DNA of 64,000 bases from DASXQK01 sp963724385 (GCA_963724385.1 CAVRUJ010000002.1:1426001-1490000); one strand, 5' to 3'. Numbered from the stretch's first letter, positions 51,524 through 61,383 are shown. A program made the numbers and translations. The notes: generated by a model not told the origin, from the sequence alone.

Positions 51524-51940
51524 ATGTCCTACGCAGGGGATCTGAGACCGACCGAGGCTTGGAAGCTGCTCGCCGAGGATCCCCGCGCCCAGCTCGTCGA
51601 CGTTCGCACGCGGCCGGAATGGGCCTTCGTCGGCTTGCCCGATCTCGGATCGATCGGCAAGCAGCCGCTGCTCAAGTCGTGGCAGGTCTACCCAGCGATG
51701 GACGTCGCCGCCGATTTCGTCCCCGAGGTCGGGCGCCAAATTCCCGATCGCGAGGCGCCGGTCCTTTTCATCTGCCGGAGCGGGGGGCGCAGCCGCGCCG
51801 CCGCCATGGCGATGACCGCGGCCGGCTACAAGCATTGCTACAACGTCACCGAGGGCTTCGAGGGCAATCCCGACGCGGAGCGCCACCGAGGACGCAGCGG
51901 AGGGTGGAAGGCCGCCGGCCTGCCCTGGGTTCAGGACTAA
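51524..51940 (+). CDS. Rhodanese-domain protein
   Basis: 138 residues from the ATG at 51524 (an in-frame ATG at 51482 would add 14 residues). Single rhodanese fold: AWKLLAEDPRAQLVDVRTRPEW, then the active loop LFICRSGGRSRAAA, where the Cys is the sulfur-accepting residue and C-R-S-G-G-R-S is a standard six-residue loop. CYNVTEGFEGNPDAERHRG follows. Family role: sulfur transfer or redox handling; partner unknown. Its stop is 14 bases before dnaA, so dnaA is probably transcribed through it. Confidence 0.87.
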   Translation: MSYAGDLRPTEAWKLLAEDPRAQLVDVRTRPEWAFVGLPDLGSIGKQPLLKSWQVYPAMDVAADFVPEVGRQIPDREAPVLFICRSGGRSRAAAMAMTAAGYKHCYNVTEGFEGNPDAERHRGRSGGWKAAGLPWVQD

Positions 51941-51954
51941 GAAGGGGGCCATCC

Positions 51955-53367
51955 ATGGCAGAGGACAGCCCCAGGGCGCCGGGGGTGGACGCCCAATTGG
52001 CGAGTCAATGGGCCCAGGTGCGCGGGCGTCTGCGCAGCGAGTTCGGCGAAGCCACGTTCCGCAGCTGGCTGAAGCCGCTGACCCTGATCGGCCAGCAGGA
52101 GTCCGCGGTCAGCATCGCGGTCAAGACCCGTTTCATGCGCGACTGGATCCAGCAGCATTACGCCGAACGGATCCGCAGCCTCTGGCAGGCGGCCAACCCG
52201 GCCATCCGCAGCATCGAGCTGGTGGTGGACGGGAGCCGGCCGCAAGCCTTGAAGGCGAGACCGCTGGCGGCGGAGCCGCCGTTGGAGGGTGGCCGCAGCG
52301 AGCCTCATCGCGGCGAGGGCGGCAACGGATTCGCGCCCGAGGACGTGACCGGGCCGCTCGACTTGCGCTTCACCTTCGAGAATTTCGTCGTCGGCAAATC
52401 CAACGAACTCGCCCATGCCGCGGCGCAGCGCGTGGCCGAGGCGCGCACCGTTCCCTTCAATCCGCTGTTCCTCTATGGCGGGGTCGGGCTCGGCAAGACC
52501 CATCTGATGCATGCCGTCGCCTGGCATATCCGGAAGCGCACGCCGGCACGCCGGGTGATCTATCTTTCGGCCGAGAAGTTCATGTACCAGTTCATCCGGG
52601 CGCTCCGGCAGAAGAACGTCATGGACTTCAAGGAGCAGTTCCGCTCGGTCGACGTGCTGATGATCGACGACGTGCAGTTCATCAGCGGCAAGGATTCGAC
52701 CCAGGAAGAGTTCTTCCATACCTTCAACGCGCTGGTCGACCAGAACCGGCAGGTGGTGATCTCCGCCGACAAGTCGCCCCACGACCTCCAGGGGCTGGAG
52801 GAGCGGATGCGCTCGCGGCTCGGCTGGGGCCTGGTCGCCGACATCCATCCGACGACCTATGAGCTGCGCCTGGGCATCCTGCAATCTAAGGCCGAGCAGA
52901 TGAAGTCGGGCGTGCCGCCCAAGGTCCTGGAGTTCCTCGCCCACAAGATCGTCTCCAACGTGCGCGAGCTGGAAGGAGCCTTGAACCGCATCGCCGCCCA
53001 CGCGACCTTGATCGGACGGCCCGTGACCCTGGAATCGACCCAGGAACTGCTCCACGACCTGCTGCGTGCCAACGACCGGCGGGTGACGATCGAGGAGATC
53101 CAGCGCCGCGTGGCCGAGCATTTCAACATCAAGCTCGCCGACATGCATTCTGAACGCCGCGCCCGCGCCGTCGCCCGGCCGCGCCAGGTCGCGATGTACC
53201 TCGCCAAGCAGCTGACGACCCGTTCGCTGCCCGAAATCGGGCGCAAATTCGGCAACCGCGACCACACCACGGTCATGCACGCGGTACGGAAAATCGAGGA
53301 GCTTTGCACGACCGACGCCGGCTTCTCCGAGGATGTCGAGCTGCTCCGCCGGATGCTCGAGGGCTGA
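51955..53367 (+). CDS. dnaA: Chromosomal replication initiator DnaA
   Basis: 470 residues. Domain I (1-85) has FRSWLKPLTLIGQQES. A variable linker to ~135 contains a run of Pro/Glu/Gly residues. The AAA+ domain has the Walker A loop YGGVGLGKTHLMHA (Lys181), Walker B VLMIDDVQFI and GLEERMRSRLGWGL. The C-terminal DNA-binding domain includes RPRQVAMYLAKQLT and the signature NRDHTTVMHAVRKIEEL. Start ATG 51955 gives the family-like N-terminus. It heads dnaA-dnaN-recF-gyrB, the bacterial origin-region order. Confidence 0.98.
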   Translation: MAEDSPRAPGVDAQLASQWAQVRGRLRSEFGEATFRSWLKPLTLIGQQESAVSIAVKTRFMRDWIQQHYAERIRSLWQAANPAIRSIELVVDGSRPQALKARPLAAEPPLEGGRSEPHRGEGGNGFAPEDVTGPLDLRFTFENFVVGKSNELAHAAAQRVAEARTVPFNPLFLYGGVGLGKTHLMHAVAWHIRKRTPARRVIYLSAEKFMYQFIRALRQKNVMDFKEQFRSVDVLMIDDVQFISGKDSTQEEFFHTFNALVDQNRQVVISADKSPHDLQGLEERMRSRLGWGLVADIHPTTYELRLGILQSKAEQMKSGVPPKVLEFLAHKIVSNVRELEGALNRIAAHATLIGRPVTLESTQELLHDLLRANDRRVTIEEIQRRVAEHFNIKLADMHSERRARAVARPRQVAMYLAKQLTTRSLPEIGRKFGNRDHTTVMHAVRKIEELCTTDAGFSEDVELLRRMLEG

Positions 53368-53442
53368 ACCAACAACCGATTGATCTAAAAAAGGTTTTTC
53401 GGCCTGCACGGCGGTGGAAGGGCTTTCCTTGCCCCTTCGATT

Positions 53443-53451
53443 TGCTATAAT
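53443..53451 (+). promoter_or_regulatory. Extended -10 promoter upstream of dnaN
   Basis: TGCTATAAT is a perfect extended -10 element; the -35 region is weak, which extended -10 promoters tolerate. It lies about 100 bp before dnaN in the 186-base dnaA-dnaN gap and would let dnaN-recF-gyrB be made apart from dnaA. Confidence 0.55.
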
Positions 53452-53553
53452 GACAAACGGCCTAGACGGGCCGTCGGCGAATCGGCCCACGCTCGTCCGG
53501 CTGGCCGGGTCGCCGCGGTCAACCGGACGCTCTCAGAAGATCCTCGGACCGCC

Positions 53554-54675
53554 ATGAAATTGACTATTGAACGCGGCGCACTGCTGAAGTCGCTCGGCCA
53601 TGTCCAGAACGTCGTCGAGCGGCGCAACACGATCCCGATCCTCTCCAACGTGCTGCTCGAAGCCGGCGCCAACACCCTCGGCCTCACCGCCACGGACATG
53701 GATCTGACCATCGTCGAACGGGCGCCGGCCTCGGTCGGCAGCGGCGGTGCCGCGACCGTGCCGGCCCATACGCTCTACGACATCGTGCGCAAGCTGCCCG
53801 AAGGCTCCCAGGTCGAGATCGACGGCGCCGGCGATGGCTCGCAGGCGGTGGTCCGGGCGGGGCGGTCCAAATTCGCGCTTCCCACCCTGCCGCGGGAGGA
53901 CTTCCCGGCCTCCTCGGGCGGCGACCTGCCCCACCGCTTCAGCCTGCCGGCCAAGGAGCTGCGCGGCCTCATCGACCGCAGCCGCTTCGCCATCTCGACC
54001 GAGGAGACGCGCTACTACCTGAACGGCATTTATCTCCACGTGCTGGAGACCAAGGGCGGCGGCAGCCTGCGTGCGGTGGCCACCGACGGCCATCGCCTTG
54101 CCCGGGTCGAGACCAGCCTGCCTCAAGGTGCCGCCGGGATGCCGGGCGTGATCGTGCCGCGCAAGACGGTCGGCGAGCTGCGCAAGCTGATCGAGGAGAC
54201 GCAGGAGCCGATCGAGCTCTCCCTCTCCGACACCCGCATCCGCTTTGCCTTCGACGCGGTCACCCTCTCCTCGAAGCTGATCGACGGCAATTTCCCCGAC
54301 TATCAGCGGGTGATCCCGACCGGCAACGACAAGATCATGACCGTGAAGCGCGACGTATTCGCCGAGGCGGTGGACCGGGTTTCCACCATCGCCACGGAAA
54401 AATCCCGGGCGGTCAAGCTCAGCCTGAAGAAAGGCAACATGGTGCTCTCCGCCTCCAGCCCCGAGAACGGCAGCGCCAGCGAGGAGCTCGAGATCGAATA
54501 CACGGGCCAGCCCATGGAGATCGGCTTCAACGCCCGCTACCTGCTGGACATCGCCTCCCAGCTCCAGAGCGCCGACATCGAGTTCAAGCTGGCCGATGCG
54601 GCCTCGCCCACGCTTCTGGGCGATGCGGACAAGAATGCCTCGGCTCTCTACGTGCTGATGCCGATGCGGGTGTGA
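53554..54675 (+). CDS. dnaN: DNA polymerase III beta subunit (sliding clamp)
   Basis: 373 residues, three-domain clamp. MKLTIERGALLKSLGHVQNVVERRN, NTIPILSNVL, ETRYYLNGIYLH, RAVATDGHRLAR, FPDYQRVIP and the C-terminal ALYVLMPMRV are all standard clamp segments; the last forms part of the peptide-binding pocket. The stop codon TGA overlaps the recF ATG by one base. Confidence 0.98.
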   Translation: MKLTIERGALLKSLGHVQNVVERRNTIPILSNVLLEAGANTLGLTATDMDLTIVERAPASVGSGGAATVPAHTLYDIVRKLPEGSQVEIDGAGDGSQAVVRAGRSKFALPTLPREDFPASSGGDLPHRFSLPAKELRGLIDRSRFAISTEETRYYLNGIYLHVLETKGGGSLRAVATDGHRLARVETSLPQGAAGMPGVIVPRKTVGELRKLIEETQEPIELSLSDTRIRFAFDAVTLSSKLIDGNFPDYQRVIPTGNDKIMTVKRDVFAEAVDRVSTIATEKSRAVKLSLKKGNMVLSASSPENGSASEELEIEYTGQPMEIGFNARYLLDIASQLQSADIEFKLADAASPTLLGDADKNASALYVLMPMRV

Positions 54676-55895
54676 TGGCACAACTGCGCGCCGAGCCCCG
54701 GATCGTCGCCTTTCCCGCCGCCAGGCCGGCCGCGGGCGGGCCTTACGTGGCCCGCCTCCAGCTGACCGATTTCCGCAGCTATGCGGGCGCGGTCATCGAG
54801 ACCGACAGCCGGCCGGTGGTCTTGAGCGGACCCAATGGCGCGGGCAAGACCAATCTCCTGGAAGCGCTCTCCTTCCTCGCTCCCGGGCGCGGCCTGCGCC
54901 GGGCCAGGATCGCCGAGGTCGATCGGCGGGAAGGCGAGGCCACGCGCCAAGTCACACGCCCCTGGGCGCTTGCCATCCGTCTCGGCGCGCCGGACGGCGA
55001 TGCGGGCGGCAGCTGCGACATCGGCACCGGACGCGATGCCGAGGACCCTGCGCGGGAGCGCAGGACCTTGCGCATCGACGGCGCGCCCCAGCGCGGACAG
55101 ACCGGGCTTGCCGAGCGGGTGGCCTTGCTCTGGCTCACGCCCCAGATGGATGGGTTGTTTCTCGATTCCCGCTCCGCCCGCCGGCGCTTCCTCGACCGGC
55201 TGGTGCTCGCCTTCGATCCCGGCCACGGCAGCCGCCTCAACGCCTATGAGCAGGCGACGGCCGAACGCCTGCGCCTGCTGCGCGGCGGCATCGGCAACGG
55301 CGAGACCGAAGCCTGGCTTTCGGCCCTCGAGCAGCAGATCGCCGAGCAGGCGGTCGCCGTCGCCGCCGCGAGGCTGGACCTGGTCGCCCGGCTGGCAGGA
55401 GTGCTGGCGGCGGCCGAAGGCCCCTTCCCGCGCCCGGCCCTGGCGCTCGCCGGCGAGGTCGAGGATTGGCTCGAGCTGATGCCGGCGCTGGCCGCCGAGG
55501 AGCGCCTGCGCGAATGCCTGGCCCGCAACCGGGGCCTCGACGCGGAAGCGGGCCGGGCTCTCGTCGGACCGCACCGCACCGATCTCGCCGCCCGCTTCGC
55601 CGCGACGGGCATGCCGGCGGGCGACTGCTCCACGGGCGAGCAGAAGGCGCTCATCATCGCCATATTGCTGGGCCAGGCGAAGCTGATGGCCGAGAAGCCG
55701 GGGCGCCTGCCGATCCTGCTCTTGGACGAGATCGCGGCCCATCTCGACGAGAGCCGCCGTCGCGCGCTGTTCGAGGCGCTGCTCAGTCTCGGCGTCCAGG
55801 CCTGGCTCACCGGAACCGAGCGCGGCCTGTTTGCGCCCTTCGACGATCGCGCCCAGTATTTCACCGTTGCCGGCGGGCGCATCGCCAGGAACTGA
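54675..55895 (+). CDS. recF: DNA replication and repair protein RecF
   Basis: 406 residues, ABC/SMC-like ATPase that loads RecA at gaps. LQLTDFRSYAGAVIE, the Walker A loop LSGPNGAGKTNLLEALSFLA (Lys58) and PGRGLRRARIAEV are at the front. SAGEQKAL-like CSTGEQKALIIAILLGQA is the signature and LPILLLDEIAAHLDESRR is Walker B. Slightly longer than usual at the N-terminus (about 25 residues before the first strand). Translationally coupled to dnaN. Confidence 0.96.
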   Translation: MAQLRAEPRIVAFPAARPAAGGPYVARLQLTDFRSYAGAVIETDSRPVVLSGPNGAGKTNLLEALSFLAPGRGLRRARIAEVDRREGEATRQVTRPWALAIRLGAPDGDAGGSCDIGTGRDAEDPARERRTLRIDGAPQRGQTGLAERVALLWLTPQMDGLFLDSRSARRRFLDRLVLAFDPGHGSRLNAYEQATAERLRLLRGGIGNGETEAWLSALEQQIAEQAVAVAAARLDLVARLAGVLAAAEGPFPRPALALAGEVEDWLELMPALAAEERLRECLARNRGLDAEAGRALVGPHRTDLAARFAATGMPAGDCSTGEQKALIIAILLGQAKLMAEKPGRLPILLLDEIAAHLDESRRRALFEALLSLGVQAWLTGTERGLFAPFDDRAQYFTVAGGRIARN

Positions 55896-55905
55896 CGACA
55901 GGACA

Positions 55906-58407
55906 ATGAACCAGCCCCCCGCCCATCAACCCATGCCCGATCCGGACCGGGCGCCGAAGGCGAGCACGACGCCGGCGCATGGCCCATCGGGCGCGCCTTC
56001 CGAAACGCCTTACGACGCCAAGTCCATCACCGTGCTGCGCGGGCTCGACGCCGTGCGCAAGCGCCCGGGCATGTATATCGGCGATACCGACGACGGCTCG
56101 GGCCTGCACCACATGGTCTACGAGGTGGTGGACAACTCCATCGACGAGGCGCTGGCCGGCTATTGCGACCGGATCGACGTGTCCTTGAACGGCGATGGAT
56201 CGGTCACCGTGCGTGACAACGGCCGCGGCGTTCCGGTCGACATCCACAGCGAGGAAGGCGTCTCGGCGGCCGAGGTCATCATGACCCAGCTCCATGCCGG
56301 GGGTAAGTTCAACCAGAACTCCTACAAGGTTTCCGGCGGGCTTCACGGCGTCGGCGTTTCCGTCGTCAACGCGCTGTCCGAGCGCCTTGACTTGCGCATC
56401 TGGCGCGACGGCAAGGAGCATTTCATGCGCTTCCGCCACGGCGTGCCGGAGGCGCCGCTGGCCGTGGTGGGCGACGACAAGGGCATTCGCGGGACCGAGG
56501 TCAATTTCCTGCCCTCGCGCCAGACCTTCACCAAGACCGAGTTCGACTTCGCCACCCTCGAACACCGCCTGCGCGAACTCGCCTTCCTCAATTCCGGCGT
56601 GCGCCTGTTCCTGACCGATGCCCGCGGGGTCGAGGCCAAGACCATCGAGCTGCATTACGAGGGCGGCGTGGAGGCCTTCGTGCGCTATCTCGACCGCAAC
56701 AAGACGGCGCTCCACCAGCCGCCGATCGTGCTGCGCGGCGAGCGGGACGGCATGACCCTCGAAGTGGCCATGGAGTGGAACGACAGCTACCACGAGACCA
56801 TGCTCTGCTTCACCAACAACATCCCCCAGCGCGACGGCGGCACCCATCTGGCGGGCTACCGCGGCGCGCTCACGCGCCAGATCAACCAGTACGCCAACGA
56901 CAGCGGCCTGGCCAAGAAGGAGAAGGTGACGCTGTCGGGCGACGACATGCGCGAGGGCCTCACCTGCGTCCTCTCGGTCAAGGTGCCGGATCCCAAGTTC
57001 TCGTCCCAGACCAAGGACAAGCTCGTCTCCTCGGAAGTGAGGCCGGCGGTCGAGAACATCGTCAACGACAAGCTGGGCCAATGGCTGGAAGAGCATCCGG
57101 CCGAGGCCAAGCGCATCGTCTCCAAGGTGCTCGAGGCGGCGCTTGCGCGCGAGGCCGCCCGCAAGGCGCGCGAGCTCACAAGGCGCAAGGGCGCGCTCGA
57201 CTTCGCCTCGCTCCCCGGCAAGCTCGCCGACTGCCAGGAGCGCGACCCGGCGCTGTCCGAGCTCTTCATCGTCGAGGGCGATTCTGCCGGCGGCTCGGCC
57301 AAGCAGGGCCGCAACCGCAAATACCAGGCCATCCTGCCCCTGCGCGGCAAGATCCTGAATGTCGAGCGGGCCCGTTTCGACAAGATGCTGGGTTCGGCCG
57401 AGATCGGGACCTTGATCGCGGCACTGGGCACCGGCATCGGCCCGGAGGAGTTCGACATCGGCAAGATCCGCTACCACCGGATCATCATCATGACCGATGC
57501 CGATGTGGACGGCTCCCATATCCGCACCTTGCTGCTGACCTTCTTCTATCGCCAGATGCCGGCGATCATCGAGAAGGGCTACCTCTACATCGCCCAGCCG
57601 CCGCTCTACCGGGCCAAGAAGGGCTCCTCCGAGCGCTATTTGAAGGACGACCGGGCGCTGGAAGCCTATCTGGTGGATGCCGGCATCGAGGGCGCGGTGC
57701 TGACCCTGGGCGACGGGACCCAGATCGCAGCCGAGGATCTGCGCAAGCTCGTGGAGCGCGCAAGCCTTTGCCGGCTCTACATGCAGCCCCTCATCCGCAA
57801 GGTGGGCAGCGCCGAGGTGGTCGAGCAGGCCGCCATCGCCGGCGCCCTCAATCCCGAGATCATCCCGGATCGGGATCGCGCGCGCCTGGCGGCCGACTAC
57901 ATCGCCCGGCGCCTCGACCTGGTGGCGGAGCCCGAGAACCGGGGCTGGTCCGGCGCCGCCGAGGACGATGGCGGGCTCTCCTTCAGCCGGCGTCTGCGCG
58001 GGGTCACCCGGCGCCATGTCATCGACGGGCCGCTGATCCGTTCGGCCGAAAGCCACCGGATCGATGCCATGGCGGGGGAGCTGCAGCGCATCTACGCCCA
58101 TCACGGCAGGCTCAAGACCAAGGACAAGGAGTCGGCGGTGAGCGGGCCGCTCGGGCTGGTCGAGGCGGTGATGGACCAGGGCCGCAAGGGCGTCGCCGTG
58201 CAGCGCTACAAGGGTCTCGGCGAGATGAACCCCGAGCAGCTCTGGCAGACCACCCTCGATGCCCAGGTCCGCTCTCTCCTTCAGGTGAAGGTAAGCCACG
58301 CCGACGAGGCCGAGGAGATCTTCTCCACGCTCATGGGCGACGTGGTCGAGCCCAGGCGCGAATTCATCCAGACCAACGCGCTCAATGTGGCGAATCTGGA
58401 TATCTGA
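55906..58407 (+). CDS. gyrB: DNA gyrase subunit B
   Basis: ATPase subunit of gyrase. 833 residues. A Pro/Ala-rich N-terminal tail (~45 residues) precedes ITVLRGLDAVRKRPGMYIGD. The GHKL ATPase has EVVDNSIDEALAGYCD, VRDNGRGVPVD and VSGGLHGVGVSVVNALS. The TOPRIM domain has LFIVEGDSAGGSAKQGR and MTDADVDGSHIRTLLL, and RYKGLGEMNPEQLW is near the C-terminus. Start ATG 55906 with agga upstream, ten bases after the recF stop. The tail is longer than in most GyrB. Confidence 0.98.
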   Translation: MNQPPAHQPMPDPDRAPKASTTPAHGPSGAPSETPYDAKSITVLRGLDAVRKRPGMYIGDTDDGSGLHHMVYEVVDNSIDEALAGYCDRIDVSLNGDGSVTVRDNGRGVPVDIHSEEGVSAAEVIMTQLHAGGKFNQNSYKVSGGLHGVGVSVVNALSERLDLRIWRDGKEHFMRFRHGVPEAPLAVVGDDKGIRGTEVNFLPSRQTFTKTEFDFATLEHRLRELAFLNSGVRLFLTDARGVEAKTIELHYEGGVEAFVRYLDRNKTALHQPPIVLRGERDGMTLEVAMEWNDSYHETMLCFTNNIPQRDGGTHLAGYRGALTRQINQYANDSGLAKKEKVTLSGDDMREGLTCVLSVKVPDPKFSSQTKDKLVSSEVRPAVENIVNDKLGQWLEEHPAEAKRIVSKVLEAALAREAARKARELTRRKGALDFASLPGKLADCQERDPALSELFIVEGDSAGGSAKQGRNRKYQAILPLRGKILNVERARFDKMLGSAEIGTLIAALGTGIGPEEFDIGKIRYHRIIIMTDADVDGSHIRTLLLTFFYRQMPAIIEKGYLYIAQPPLYRAKKGSSERYLKDDRALEAYLVDAGIEGAVLTLGDGTQIAAEDLRKLVERASLCRLYMQPLIRKVGSAEVVEQAAIAGALNPEIIPDRDRARLAADYIARRLDLVAEPENRGWSGAAEDDGGLSFSRRLRGVTRRHVIDGPLIRSAESHRIDAMAGELQRIYAHHGRLKTKDKESAVSGPLGLVEAVMDQGRKGVAVQRYKGLGEMNPEQLWQTTLDAQVRSLLQVKVSHADEAEEIFSTLMGDVVEPRREFIQTNALNVANLDI

Positions 58408-58528
58408 AGGCGGCGGCGCTTCGCATAAATGTGAGGCCTGGCGCCCGGTCTTGTCATAAGCCGGTTCGCCGGTTGGCTGCTACAGTGCCGGCCGTTCGAA
58501 ACAATCCCCGATAGCCAAGGAGACGACG

Positions 58529-59515
58529 ATGCAGCGACGCAAGCTCGGCAGGAGCGGCCTCGAGGTTTCGGCCATCGGGCTCGGCTGCATGGGGATGTCG
58601 GAATTCTACAGCGGGCGCGACGATGAGGAATCGATCGCGACGATCCATCGCGCCATCGAGCTCGGCGTCACCTTCCTCGACACCGCCGACATGTATGGCG
58701 TCGGGCGCAACGAGGAGCTGGTCGGCCGCGCCATCGCCGGCCAGCGCGACCGGGTCGTGCTGGCGACCAAGTTCGGCAACATGCGCGGCGCCGACGGCGC
58801 CTATCTCGGTATCAATGGGCGGCCCGACTATGTCCGCAGCTGCTGCGAGGCTAGCCTGAAGCGCCTCAAGGTCGAGACCATCGACCTCTACTACCAGCAC
58901 CGCGTCGATGCCAATACGCCGATCGAAGAGACGGTCGGCGCCATGGCCGAGCTGGTCCGCGCCGGCAAGGTCCGCCATCTGGGTCTCTCCGAAGCCGCGC
59001 CGGCTACCATCAAGCGGGCTCATGCGGTTCATCCCATCGCCGCGCTCCAGACCGAGTATTCCCTGTGGAGCCGGGAGCCCGAGGAGGAAATCCTCGGCAC
59101 ATGCCGGGCGCTCGGCATCGGTTTCGTCCCCTATAGCCCGCTCGGGCGCGGGTTCTTGACCGGGCGCTTCCGCCGTTTCGAGGATCTGCCGGCCGACGAC
59201 TACCGGCGCAACTCGCCCCGATTCCAGGGCGACAACTTCGCGAGCAACCTCGCCCTCGTCCAGGAGGTCCAGGCGATCGCCGCGGAAAAGCGCTGCACCG
59301 CCAGCCAGATTGCGCTCGCCTGGTTGCTGGCCCGGGGACCGGACATCGTCCCCATCCCCGGCACCAAGCAGCGCCGCTATCTCGAGGAGAACGCCAAGGC
59401 CGTCGACCTGAAGCTCGAGGGCCGGGATCTGGCGCGGCTTGAGGCCGCATTCCCGTTGCGCGTCGCGGCCGGGGAACGCTATCCGGAAACGGCCATGCGC
59501 GCACTGAACCGATAA
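58529..59515 (+). CDS. Aldo/keto reductase
   Basis: 328 residues, (beta/alpha)8 NADPH-dependent reductase. Catalytic tetrad: Asp51 and Tyr56 in FLDTADMYGVGRNEEL, Lys81 in VLATKFGNM, His124 in YYQHRVD. Cofactor site near VPIPGTKQRRYLEEN. Belongs to the AKR13-like group (YakC/pyridoxal-reductase style) by its AIGLGCMGMSEFY start. Substrate unknown. Start ATG 58529 with aaggaga upstream. A second reductase of the same superfamily lies 870 bases downstream. Confidence 0.93.
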   Translation: MQRRKLGRSGLEVSAIGLGCMGMSEFYSGRDDEESIATIHRAIELGVTFLDTADMYGVGRNEELVGRAIAGQRDRVVLATKFGNMRGADGAYLGINGRPDYVRSCCEASLKRLKVETIDLYYQHRVDANTPIEETVGAMAELVRAGKVRHLGLSEAAPATIKRAHAVHPIAALQTEYSLWSREPEEEILGTCRALGIGFVPYSPLGRGFLTGRFRRFEDLPADDYRRNSPRFQGDNFASNLALVQEVQAIAAEKRCTASQIALAWLLARGPDIVPIPGTKQRRYLEENAKAVDLKLEGRDLARLEAAFPLRVAAGERYPETAMRALNR

Positions 59516-59675
59516 GCTTGGCAACCGATAGGCCTGGCGATCGAAAAATCCCGCGATAGGCCCGCCCGAGGAGGCGCAATAGACGCCCGATGGGTGCCTT
59601 GTTACTGTCGCGCATAGAGCGAAAAGTCGTAACGCAGCCGCGCTACGCCATATCGCTCACTCCGGGGAGGGATCC

Positions 59676-60377
59676 ATGCCGGCCTCATCGCCCCAGCTGC
59701 TGCCCATGGCGAAGGAATCCGAGACCTTTGCCGGGGTCACCTACCACATCGACGGCGAACTCGTGCCGGTCCTCACCGTGGACGTCGCGCCGGACCAGCC
59801 GGTCTTCTTCGAACACCATATCCTGCTGTGGAAGCATCCGAGCGTGGAGATCCGCATCCGCCCGATGAAGGGCGCGCTGAAGCGCATGGTCGCCGGCATG
59901 CAGGTCTTCGTGACCGAGGCGGCAGGCAGCGGGCAGGTCGCCTTTTCGCGCGATGGGGCGGGCCACATCTTCGCCCTGCATCTCAGCCCGAACCAGGAGA
60001 TCAACGTCCGCGAGCACCAGTTCCTCGCCGCCACCAAAGGCATCGACTACGCCTTCGAGCGGGTGAAGGGGATTGGGACCATGCTGTTTGGCGGCACCGG
60101 CTTCTTCATCGACCGGTTCACCGCGCGTAGCGGCGAAGGCATCCTCTGGCTGCACGGCTATGGCAACGTGTTCGAGAAGACGCTCGCCGCCGGCGAATCC
60201 ATCGACGTGGAACCGGGCGGCTGGCTCTACAAGGACGCCTCGGTCAAGATGACGGCCAACGTGCAGAGCCTCAGCACCGGCTTCTTCGGCAGCATGAACT
60301 TCGTCACCAACCGGTTCACGGGTCCCGGCCGGTTGGGCATCCAGTCCATGTATTTCCATCTCCCGACCCAGGAGTAG
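59676..60377 (+). CDS. AIM24 family protein
   Basis: 233 residues, all beta-strand. MLFGGTGFFIDRFTARSGEGILWLHGYGNVFEK and ESIDVEPGGWLYKDASVKM follow the TIGR00266/AIM24 pattern. Typical landmarks are the GEG-x-L-W-L-H-G-Y-G strand and the closing FVTNRFTGPGRLGIQS. Bacterial members are of unknown function; the yeast homologue affects mitochondrial inner-membrane organisation. It has no signal peptide or membrane helix. The ribosome-binding site is ggggagg. Eight bases before the next aldo/keto reductase, so the two are co-transcribed. Confidence 0.88.
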   Translation: MPASSPQLLPMAKESETFAGVTYHIDGELVPVLTVDVAPDQPVFFEHHILLWKHPSVEIRIRPMKGALKRMVAGMQVFVTEAAGSGQVAFSRDGAGHIFALHLSPNQEINVREHQFLAATKGIDYAFERVKGIGTMLFGGTGFFIDRFTARSGEGILWLHGYGNVFEKTLAAGESIDVEPGGWLYKDASVKMTANVQSLSTGFFGSMNFVTNRFTGPGRLGIQSMYFHLPTQE

Positions 60378-60385
60378 CAGCGCCC

Positions 60386-61369
60386 ATGGAGTATGTTCGC
60401 CTCGGCTCGACAGGCCTCAAGGTCTCGCGGATCTGCCTCGGCTGCATGAGCTACGGCAGCAGCAAATGGCGCCCCTGGGTGTTGGACGAGGACGCGGCCA
60501 AGCCCTTCATCCGCCTGGCGCTCGAGCGCGGCATCAATTTCTTCGATACCGCCGACATCTATTCGCGGGGCGCCAGCGAAACGGTGCTGGGCCGCGCCCT
60601 CAAGGAATTCTCCCAGCGCCGGTCGGACGTGGTGATCGCGACCAAGGTCAACAGCAAGATGGGCGAAGGGCCGAACGAGAAGGGCCTGTCCCGCAAGCAC
60701 ATCATGGATTCGATCGACGCCTCCCTGAAGCGCCTGGGCACCGACTATGTCGACCTCTACCAGATCCACCGTTGGGACGCCGAGACGCCCATCGAGGAGA
60801 CGCTCGACGCCCTGGACGACGTGGTTCGAGCCGGCAAGACGCGCTACATCGGCGCTTCCAGCATGTTCGCCTGGCAGTTCTCCCGGGCGCTCCACGTCTC
60901 CGACAGCCGGGGCTTCTCGCGCTTCGTTTCCATGCAGAACCACTACAACCTGGTCTACCGCGAGGAAGAGCGCGAGATGATCCCGCTCTGCCGGGCGGAA
61001 GGCATCGGCCTCATCCCCTGGAGCCCGATGGCCCGCGGCTTCCTTGCCGGCAACCGGGTGCCTGAAGGCAAGCAGGGCGAGACGGTCCGGGCCAAGTCCG
61101 ACGATTTCGCCCAGAGCCTGTATTTCCAACCGGACGACTTCGCCGTCGCCGAGCGGGCCCGCGAAGTGGCGGCCATGCGCAACGTCAAGCCGGCGCAGGT
61201 GGCGCTAGCCTGGATCGCAACCCGCCCGGGCGTAACGGCGCCCATCGTCGGCGCGACCAAGCCCGGGCATCTGGAAGAAGCCATTGCCGCCCTCGCCATC
61301 GCGCTGGACGCCGAGGAGGTCAAGAAGCTGGAAGATCCTTACCGGCCTCACGGCGTGCTCGGGCATTAA
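60386..61369 (+). CDS. Aldo/keto reductase
   Basis: 327 residues. Asp54 and Tyr59 in FFDTADIYSRGASETVLG, Lys87 in VVIATKVNSKMG and His128 in YQIHRWD make the AKR tetrad. The C-terminus has APIVGATKPGHLEEA for NADPH binding. The ICLGCMSYGS start and the middle region RFVSMQNHYNLVYREEEREM are like the AKR11/YajO-type enzymes. Differs clearly from the reductase at 58529-59515, so not a recent duplicate. Operon with the AIM24 gene. Confidence 0.93.
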   Translation: MEYVRLGSTGLKVSRICLGCMSYGSSKWRPWVLDEDAAKPFIRLALERGINFFDTADIYSRGASETVLGRALKEFSQRRSDVVIATKVNSKMGEGPNEKGLSRKHIMDSIDASLKRLGTDYVDLYQIHRWDAETPIEETLDALDDVVRAGKTRYIGASSMFAWQFSRALHVSDSRGFSRFVSMQNHYNLVYREEEREMIPLCRAEGIGLIPWSPMARGFLAGNRVPEGKQGETVRAKSDDFAQSLYFQPDDFAVAERAREVAAMRNVKPAQVALAWIATRPGVTAPIVGATKPGHLEEAIAALAIALDAEEVKKLEDPYRPHGVLGH

Positions 61370-61383
61370 GGCAAGTTCGTAGC

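Noticed and set aside
55861..58299. 812-residue open frame opposite gyrB
   Set aside because: Antisense shadow of a fully conserved gyrB.
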